Source of the DNA: Coleofasciculus sp. S288 | GTDB taxonomy: Bacteria > Cyanobacteriota > Cyanobacteriia > Cyanobacteriales > Coleofasciculaceae | Assembly (NCBI GenBank): GCA_020216575.1 | Contig: JAIUYC010000308.1 | Location: 1-5,844 of the forward strand | Length of the DNA: 5,844 bases | Direction of reading: 5' to 3' | Part shown: piece after piece, positions 1 through 4,604 of the stretch | Layout of the letters: each line of letters begins with the position of its first letter | Position numbering within the stretch: position 1 is the stretch's first letter | Position numbers and translations under genes: made by a program | The notes under the pieces: model-generated | Database searches by the model: none | What the model saw: the letters and a program-made list of their open reading frames with translations, nothing else | Told to the model about the DNA's origin: nothing

Positions 1-66
1 AAGCTGGAGAAAACTGCTCAGTCTTTGGGGTTTCAACTCGTTGCTCAGCCTCAAGACTTAGCCTGA
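1..66 (+). CDS. C-terminal end of an unidentified protein (partial, 21 codons)
   Basis: The first frame is open from the window edge to a TGA at 64-66 and gives a 21-residue tail that starts KLEKTAQSLGF and ends QPQDLA. The tail has an amphipathic helix followed by a short hydrophobic strand (FQLV), which looks like a real protein end and not random translation. Similar 'LEK-A-LGF-LV' endings are found, from memory, in some cyanobacterial insertion-sequence transposases, but 21 residues cannot establish the family. It lies 23 nt upstream of the small ORF at 89 and 198 nt upstream of the large secreted-protein gene, all on the same strand. No product is assigned. Confidence 0.45.
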   Translation, partial: KLEKTAQSLGFQLVAQPQDLA

Positions 67-73
67 GTTTCTT

Positions 74-79
74 AGGAGG
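74..79 (+). promoter_or_regulatory. Perfect Shine-Dalgarno sequence AGGAGG
   Basis: AGGAGG is an exact match to the anti-Shine-Dalgarno core. It stands 9 nt before an ATG at 89-91, within the usual spacing range. It is stronger than the site in front of the large gene at 264, which is why the small ORF at 89 deserves listing. Confidence 0.5.
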
Positions 80-88
80 ACTTGAGCT

Positions 89-193
89 ATGAGCCGTGGA
101 ATTGATTCCACGGCGGATAAATGGACTCGTGCAAGATGTCAGGAAAGGGACTTTGAGGAAGGAGGGGAAGTTGGGGAAAGTAAGTATTTGTAA
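89..193 (+). CDS. Possible small protein, 34 residues, unknown function
   Basis: This ATG-to-TAA reading frame encodes 34 residues, starting MSRGIDSTADKW and ending GEVGESKYL. It is preceded by a perfect AGGAGG at 9-nt spacing. The product is hydrophilic, with acidic residues dense in the second half and no membrane segment or signal peptide. It has one cysteine. No family is recognised. A caution is that its first eight codons coincide with a perfect inverted repeat (93-114), so the start could be structural DNA or RNA instead of coding sequence. The ribosome site is seen directly. That it is translated is inference. It could equally be a chance ORF in the spacer between the upstream gene and the secreted-protein gene, or a short leader peptide for the latter. 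Confidence 0.3.
   Translation: MSRGIDSTADKWTRARCQERDFEEGGEVGESKYL
93..114. repeat. Perfect 10-bp inverted repeat (hairpin or operator)
   Basis: The arms GCCGTGGAAT (93-102) and ATTCCACGGC (105-114) are exact reverse complements separated by TG. In RNA this would give a stem of about nine pairs with a four-base loop, with six G-C pairs in the outer seven. No T-run follows, so it does not fit a standard intrinsic terminator. It may end the upstream transcript in another way, be the end structure of a mobile element, or be an operator. It overlaps the start of the 34-codon ORF. Confidence 0.75.
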
Positions 194-203
194 CTATTCC
201 GAG

Positions 204-229
204 TTGCACAACTGCGTTCTAACTATACT
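204..229 (+). promoter_or_regulatory. Weak sigma-70-like promoter candidate for the large gene
   Basis: TTGCAC (204-209) resembles a -35 box and TATACT (224-229) resembles a -10 box. The 14-bp spacer is shorter than the usual 16-18 bp, so either the -35 is not used or an activator compensates. The -35-like box lies within a 5-2-5 dyad, AGTTG-CA-CAACT (202-213), which could be a regulator site. A transcript starting just after the -10 box would carry a leader of about 30 nt before the ATG at 264. This rests on motif resemblance alone. Confidence 0.3.
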
Positions 230-246
230 TAATTAGCTTCTCAATA

Positions 247-260
247 TATCTCCTGAGATA
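247..260 (+). promoter_or_regulatory. Weak ribosome-binding region inside a 6-2-6 dyad before the large gene
   Basis: TATCTC (247-252) and GAGATA (255-260) are exact inverted copies separated by CT. The only purine-rich stretch near the ATG at 264, GAGATAGAT, lies in the right arm. The Shine-Dalgarno match is poor, as is common in cyanobacteria. Pairing of the arms could partly hide the initiation site, but the stem is short and A/T-rich, so the effect may be small. Confidence 0.3.
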
Positions 261-263
261 GAT

Positions 264-3200
264 ATGAAATGGCGCTTTAGTGATGTAGATATGACTGGCG
301 CAGCTTCCACTCAGTTGGGCAAAACTCCTGAGGGATTGGGTGAGAAGAATTTCACGACGCTGGTCAGTTGGTGGCGTTGTTGCTGGCAGGTAGGGATAGG
401 AGTTACTTTCGGGATGAGTGGAGCGATGGCGTTATTCACTACTCCTGCCTTGGCTCAAATTACCCCCGATGCCACGTTAGGAACTGAACGTTCGGTTGTG
501 ACACCGCATGTTGACATTAGGGGGCTTCCTGCCGATCGAATTGATGGTGGAGCGTTGCGAGGTGCGAACCTCTTCCACAGCTTCCGAGATTTCAATGTTA
601 GGGATGGGCAGCGAGTTTATTTCACAAATCCTACTGGAATTGAGAATATTTTCAGTCGGGTGACGGGGATTGAACCCTCAGCTATTTCGGGAACGTTGGG
701 GGTGGATGGGGGAGCAAATTTGTTTTTGCTCAATCCCAATGGCATTATTTTTGGAGAAAATGCGCGGCTGGATATTGCAGGTTCGTTGGTAGTGAGTACA
801 GCGAACAGTTTGGTGTTTGACAATGGTCTACAGTTCAGTACAACCAATCCAGAAACACCACCATTGCTGACAATTAATTTGACTCCAGGGTTGCAGTATG
901 ACTCGAATCCACGGGGAGCAATTAACAACGCTGGAAATTTAGCGGTAGGCGCAACTCGTACTTTAACGTTCCACGGGGACACAGTTACCAGCAGAGGTTC
1001 GCTAACTGCACCAGGGGGAATGGTACAGATTTTAGGCGATCGCATTGGCTTATTTGATAATGCTCGTATTGATGTCTCCAGTGAGACAGGCGGCGGCACA
1101 GTACTGATTGGGGGAGATTTTCAGGGTAAAGGCGAAGTCCCTCATGCTACTCAAACATTGATTGGTTCAAATGTGATGATCAACGCGGATGCGATCGACA
1201 GTGGTGATGGGGGTAGAGTCATTGTTTGGTCGGATGAAGTAACTCGTTTCTATGGAAACATTAGCGCTCGTGGCGGTGCGAACTTTGGTAATGGTGGGTT
1301 TGTTGAAGTTTCTGGCAAACAAGTTTTAGATTTTAACGGACGAATAGATACTGCTGCGCCCAACGGAGAAATCGGCACTCTACTGCTCGATCCCACGAAT
1401 ATTGAAGTTGTGGGGATTGGAGCGGAAACATTTAGCTTAACAACTGTTGATGACTTAGACGATCCGGATATCGGTGGTGATGGTGACACCAAGATTAATG
1501 CGAATGCCATCGATTTTGCGATCGCTAATGTCATCCTTCAAGCAACAAACGATATCACCTTCAATGCTGATCTTTTTTTCTTCAACTCGGGTGTAGGACT
1601 CACTGCCCGAGCGGGTAACAATATTGTTGTGAATAATTTCATTGGCACACTGGAGGGAGAGGTTGAGCTTATAGCAGGAGGTAATATATCCCTGACTAGC
1701 GCCTTCGGCAGTATCTTCACAGATGGTGCGAAGGTTATGTTGAGTGCTGAGAGTAACGTCTCTCTGGCGGATGGAGCTGTAGTCGATTCATCGGGTTGGC
1801 TAGTTGGGACTAATAGCGGTGATATCACGGTTAAAACTGGCTCTCTCTCCTTAACCAATGGAGGTCAGCTAATTGCAAACATCTGGACGGTGAATGGAGA
1901 TGCTGGAAATATATCTGTTCTAGCCAGAGATACTATCTCAATTTCAGGTGAGTCCGGTATATTTAGCACCGTAGAGCCTGGAATCCTAGGTAATGGAGGG
2001 GATATTGAAATTCAGGCGCGATCGCTTTCTCTCACAGGTGGTGCTCAAATTGAAAGTATCCTCTTTCGAGGTGAACCTGGTGGAACAGGAACGGGTGGCA
2101 ATCTTCGGATCAACACGACTGATTTTGTTAATATTTCTGGCACTAGCCCGAACGGATTTTCTAGCGGCTTGTTTGCCAGCACCGAGAGAGGGGCAAACGG
2201 TTCAGCCGGAAATATTGATGTAACGACAGGAGCTTTCCGCGTTGCTGAGGGTGCACTGGTTAACGCCCTAACCGCTAGTGCAGGAAATGCAGGAAACGTG
2301 ACAATTAATGCCAACACCTTTGAAGCGGTGAATGGTGGACAAATTCTCACCTTAACTCGCGATCGCGGTATGGCTGGGAACATCACAATCAATGCTACTG
2401 ATAGCATTACCCTTTCTGGAACCGATCCAACTTTTACAAACCGCCTGCGTACCTTCGGGCCTGGTGTTGTCAACAATGAAGGGGCAGCTAGTACTCTAAT
2501 TCCTGACGCTGCTTTTGGCTCTACAGGAAATGGAGGAAGCCTTTTCCTCAACACATCAAAGCTAACGGTTACAAATGGGGCAGTTGCCTCTGCTTCTACA
2601 TACGGTGCTGGAGATGGAGGCAATTTAATTATTCGTGCTTCTGACTCTGTAAATGTAAATAACAACGGTTTTTTATCTGCCGGTGTTCATCAAACTGCTA
2701 CAGGAGAGGGAGGAATTCTCACAATTGAAACAGAGCGGTTACTCGTCGCGGATAAGGCAAGTATCTCAACATCCACTTTTGGCGCTGGAGATGCAGGAGA
2801 CTTGACCATTCATGCATCTGATTCAGTGGAAGTGAGCCGAAACAGTATTTTATCTGCCCGTGTTAATTCAACCGCTACGGGAGATGGGGGAAATCTTACG
2901 ATTGAGACGGGACAACTCGTTGTTCGAGATGGAAGGATTTCAACCTCTACATCTGGTGATGGGAAAGCAGGAAATTTGACCATTCAAGCGGCTGACTCTG
3001 TCAATGTAACCCATGGTTCTCTATCTACAGGTGTTACTGAAACAGCGACAGGAGACGGGGGAAATCTCTTAATTGATACCCAACGGTTAGCCCTTCAAGA
3101 TGGAGGATTCATCTCTGCGGCTACCTTGGGCGAAGGGCAGGGAGGTGACATTGAGATAACTGCCACTGACGTTGTGAACGTGTTTGGAGGACACTCTTCT

Positions 3201-4445
3201 AGCAGCATTACTACTTTTACTACAGGTTCTAGACCAGCAGGCGACTTGATAATTACGACTGGGCGGTTAATCGTGAGAGATAAGGCAGATATCTCAACGA
3301 CCACACATGGTGCTGGAGATGCAGGAGACTTGACCATTCATGCATCTGATTCGGTGGAAGTGAATGGACAGGGTGGGATCAGCGCTGATGCTTTTGAAGG
3401 CACAGGACATGGTGGAGATGTAACGATTGAGACAAGACAGTTAATTGTGCAAAATGGAGGACAGATTTCATCCGGGACATTTGACTGGGGAGATGCAGGA
3501 CATCTTACTATTCGTGCTTCTGATTCGGTGAGATTGGTTGGAACATCAGCTAATGGCGCTTCCAGTGGCTTATTTGCTTCATCTGAGGGAGGTGGCAACG
3601 CTGGAGGCTTGAGCATTACGACTGGAGACTTAATTGTTCAAGATGGTGCTGCTGTATCAGTCGGTGGATTAGGGGCAGGAAATCCAGGCAATCTCACTGT
3701 GACAGCGGGTACTATCTTTCTTGATCGAGGCACTCTTACCGCAGCAACGACATCAGGTTCGGAGGCAAACATCCAGCTAGAAGTGTCAGATTACATCTTG
3801 ATGCGTAATCGGGGTTTAATCACTGCCAGAGCATTCAATAACGGCAGTGGCGGCAACATCGATATTGATACTGGTTTTATCCTTGCTGTCCCCGAAGAAA
3901 ATAGTGATATTATTGCCAATGCCTTTGAAGGACCAGGCGGACGAATTAATATCACGGCTCAAAGCATCATTGGATTGCAAGAGCGCGACCCCCTAACGCC
4001 TTTAAGTGACATCAATGCAAGTTCAGAGTTTGGCTCGGATGGAGACATAGTTATCAATCAGCCTGATGTTGACCCCAGCCGAGGGTTAGCTCAGTTGCCT
4101 TCTAATTTAGTGGATGCTGAAGGGTTAATTGACCGCAGTTGTTCTCCCGGAGGTGCAGCAACGAGAAGCAGCTTTACCATGACAGGACGTGGTGGTTTGC
4201 CACCCAATCCGCTCGAGCCTCTTGATACGGATGCTGTCGTGAGTGATTGGGTTAGCCTCGACTCTGAAGAAGAAAACACCGCACCGACTGAGGAGATAAC
4301 ACCAAGCCGTTCGACTCCGAAGCAAATTGTGGAAGCTCAGGGGTGGGTTGTCAATAAGAAAGGGCAGATTGTCCTTATCACTCAAGCTCCCGAAGTGACT
4401 TCTCAAGGGCAAGGGTTTCCAAGCGCTGAATGTAAAGCTCCGTAA
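264..4445 (+). CDS. Two-partner secretion exoprotein (TpsA), filamentous haemagglutinin-like beta-helix adhesin
   Basis: This complete 1393-residue protein is very probably a secreted or surface adhesin exported by Sec and then by an outer-membrane TpsB partner. Residues 1-64 form a long signal peptide: a polar start, the segment WWRCCWQVGIGVTFG, and an Ala-X-Ala cleavage site after PALA64, before QITPD. The TPS domain (about 66-200) contains the family hallmarks: F-DFNV near 107, NPTGIENI at 122 and NPNGIIFG at 157. Residues 200-380 continue the early helix, including GGGTVLIGGDFQGKG, GDGGRVIVWSDEVTRFYG and LLLDPTNIEV. Residues 520-1142 form about 20 stalk repeats. The tail (about 1274-1393) holds TGRGGLPPNP, IVEAQGWV and the only mature cysteines, C1293 and C1390. 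The start at 264 has a weak ribosome site; M10 (291) is an alternative and leaves the signal core intact. The gene is intact. The ligand is unknown. Confidence 0.93.
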   Translation: MKWRFSDVDMTGAASTQLGKTPEGLGEKNFTTLVSWWRCCWQVGIGVTFGMSGAMALFTTPALAQITPDATLGTERSVVTPHVDIRGLPADRIDGGALRGANLFHSFRDFNVRDGQRVYFTNPTGIENIFSRVTGIEPSAISGTLGVDGGANLFLLNPNGIIFGENARLDIAGSLVVSTANSLVFDNGLQFSTTNPETPPLLTINLTPGLQYDSNPRGAINNAGNLAVGATRTLTFHGDTVTSRGSLTAPGGMVQILGDRIGLFDNARIDVSSETGGGTVLIGGDFQGKGEVPHATQTLIGSNVMINADAIDSGDGGRVIVWSDEVTRFYGNISARGGANFGNGGFVEVSGKQVLDFNGRIDTAAPNGEIGTLLLDPTNIEVVGIGAETFSLTTVDDLDDPDIGGDGDTKINANAIDFAIANVILQATNDITFNADLFFFNSGVGLTARAGNNIVVNNFIGTLEGEVELIAGGNISLTSAFGSIFTDGAKVMLSAESNVSLADGAVVDSSGWLVGTNSGDITVKTGSLSLTNGGQLIANIWTVNGDAGNISVLARDTISISGESGIFSTVEPGILGNGGDIEIQARSLSLTGGAQIESILFRGEPGGTGTGGNLRINTTDFVNISGTSPNGFSSGLFASTERGANGSAGNIDVTTGAFRVAEGALVNALTASAGNAGNVTINANTFEAVNGGQILTLTRDRGMAGNITINATDSITLSGTDPTFTNRLRTFGPGVVNNEGAASTLIPDAAFGSTGNGGSLFLNTSKLTVTNGAVASASTYGAGDGGNLIIRASDSVNVNNNGFLSAGVHQTATGEGGILTIETERLLVADKASISTSTFGAGDAGDLTIHASDSVEVSRNSILSARVNSTATGDGGNLTIETGQLVVRDGRISTSTSGDGKAGNLTIQAADSVNVTHGSLSTGVTETATGDGGNLLIDTQRLALQDGGFISAATLGEGQGGDIEITATDVVNVFGGHSSSSITTFTTGSRPAGDLIITTGRLIVRDKADISTTTHGAGDAGDLTIHASDSVEVNGQGGISADAFEGTGHGGDVTIETRQLIVQNGGQISSGTFDWGDAGHLTIRASDSVRLVGTSANGASSGLFASSEGGGNAGGLSITTGDLIVQDGAAVSVGGLGAGNPGNLTVTAGTIFLDRGTLTAATTSGSEANIQLEVSDYILMRNRGLITARAFNNGSGGNIDIDTGFILAVPEENSDIIANAFEGPGGRINITAQSIIGLQERDPLTPLSDINASSEFGSDGDIVINQPDVDPSRGLAQLPSNLVDAEGLIDRSCSPGGAATRSSFTMTGRGGLPPNPLEPLDTDAVVSDWVSLDSEEENTAPTEEITPSRSTPKQIVEAQGWVVNKKGQIVLITQAPEVTSQGQGFPSAECKAP
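2784..2835 (+). repeat. 52-nt direct repeat, copy 1
   Basis: It matches copy 2 at 3312-3363 in 51 of 52 positions, at an offset of 528 nt (176 codons). The single difference (2825, A against G) is silent, in a serine codon. It encodes the end of one B unit and the start of an A unit (AGDAGDLTIHASDSVEV). The 48 nt upstream match at only 35 positions, so the high identity begins abruptly. Confidence 0.9.
3312..3363 (+). repeat. 52-nt direct repeat, copy 2
   Basis: This is the partner of 2784-2835, in the same frame and encoding the same residues. It lies exactly three A/B double units downstream. Other units share the protein pattern but not this DNA identity, so the pair looks like a recent duplication or gene conversion within the stalk. 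Confidence 0.9.
4139..4442 (+). other. C-terminal tail domain of the exoprotein with the two mature cysteines
   Basis: Residues 1293-1393 leave the repeat pattern. They begin at C1293 (RSCSPGG), pass SSFTMTGRGGLPPNP, an acidic spacer DSEEENTAPTEE, then IVEAQGWVVNKKGQIVLI, and end SAECKAP with C1390. This organisation is known to me as the usual ending of cyanobacterial haemagglutinin-like TpsA proteins. The two cysteines are 97 residues apart and could form one disulfide. A possible role is to cap the helix or hold the chain at the outer membrane; that is inference. Confidence 0.6.
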
Positions 4446-4450
4446 GATAT

Positions 4451-4473
4451 GGCAAAAGGCAAAGGGCAGAAGG
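4451..4473 (+). repeat. Short heptanucleotide tandem repeat (GGCARAR)3, STRR-like
   Basis: GGCAAAA, GGCAAAG and GGCAGAA follow one another directly and are followed by GG. Heptanucleotide tandem repeats of this kind (STRR) are a known feature of intergenic DNA in filamentous cyanobacteria. With only three degenerate copies it is a short example, starting 6 nt after the stop codon. Confidence 0.5.
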
Positions 4474-4526
4474 TTTATTACTATTACGGGGTCGTTTCAG
4501 CTGTTAAATCTGTCGTAACCTTTATG

Positions 4527-4534
4527 GCGATCGC
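4527..4534. repeat. HIP1 octamer GCGATCGC in the spacer
   Basis: This is the only non-coding one of seven perfect HIP1 palindromes in the window. The others start at 1036, 1518, 2018, 2359, 4767 and 4926. HIP1 over-representation is a recognised signature of many cyanobacterial genomes. Confidence 0.9.
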
Positions 4535-4593
4535 TATACCTCAACATCTTACTTAGTTAGTATGTAGTTTTTAATTGATAGTAGAGAAAAATT

Positions 4594-4601
4594 GAGGGGG
4601 G
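4594..4601 (+). promoter_or_regulatory. Ribosome-binding site of the TPR/CHAT gene
   Basis: GAGGGGGG lies just before the ATG at 4605. Taking GAGG (4594-4597) as the pairing core gives a 7-nt spacing. It is the best site near the start and supports ATG 4605. Confidence 0.6.
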
Positions 4602-4604
4602 CAA

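Larger units (their letters stand above)
1821..3689 (+). repeat. Beta-helix repeat array: about 20 units alternating long (A) and short (B)
   Basis: These units encode residues 520-1142 of the exoprotein. Each ends in a glycine turn (for example GDGG, GDAG, GNAG) followed by a strand such as NLTI or DLTI. Short B units, mostly 27-28 residues, carry T-x-x-L-x-V-x-D/N-G. Long A units, 30-35 residues, carry A-S/T-D-S-V-x-V. From residue 787 to 1142 twelve units alternate without a break, with lengths 31, 28, 31, 27, 30, 28, 32, 28, 30, 28, 35 and 28. Before that the order from 520 is B, A, B, A, B, B, A, B with more varied lengths, including an A unit of 53. This is the pattern expected of a right-handed beta-helix stalk with two coils per unit pair or similar. 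The fold is inferred, while the repeats are read directly. Confidence 0.88.
4446..4604. other. Spacer between the exoprotein and TPR/CHAT genes, no clear terminator
   Basis: The 159-nt gap holds the heptad repeat at 4451-4473, one HIP1 octamer at 4527-4534 and A/T-rich sequence before the ribosome site. No G/C-rich hairpin followed by a T-run is visible, and no convincing -35/-10 pair was found. Read-through from the upstream gene is therefore possible. Confidence 0.5.

Noticed and set aside
1449..1490. Acidic stretch with GGDGDT (residues 396-409) considered as an RTX calcium site
   Set aside because: Only one copy is present and it lacks the full GGxGxD nonapeptide; RTX calcium binding needs several tandem copies.
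617..1858. Three minus-strand ORFs (617-1099, 1250-1534, 1538-1858) opposite the large gene
   Set aside because: They are antisense to the clearly coding TPS and early helix region, have no recognisable domains, and are rich in Pro/Ser/Val as expected from the complement of Gly/Thr/Asn-rich codons.
1993..2223. Plus-strand 76-residue ORF inside the large gene
   Set aside because: It is a +1/+2 frame shadow within the uninterrupted exoprotein frame, with no good ribosome site or recognisable domain.
2045..3616. Minus-strand ORFs at 2045-2665, 3095-3337 and 3338-3616
   Set aside because: They mirror the repeat units of the stalk and are rich in Pro, Ala and Ser from the antisense of GDAG-type turns. 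The plus-strand frame explains the sequence.
2622..3689. Regular repeats considered as a CRISPR array
   Set aside because: The repeats are in frame, differ in sequence, and encode protein motifs with glycine turns. There are no identical repeats with unique spacers.
4091..4412. Two minus-strand ORFs under the exoprotein tail (4091-4279 and 4125-4412)
   Set aside because: They overlap each other and the conserved C-terminal tail coding sequence; no domain is recognisable.
4535..4604. Possible -10 boxes such as TAGTAT before the TPR gene
   Set aside because: No matching -35 box at a normal distance was found, so a promoter call would not be supported.
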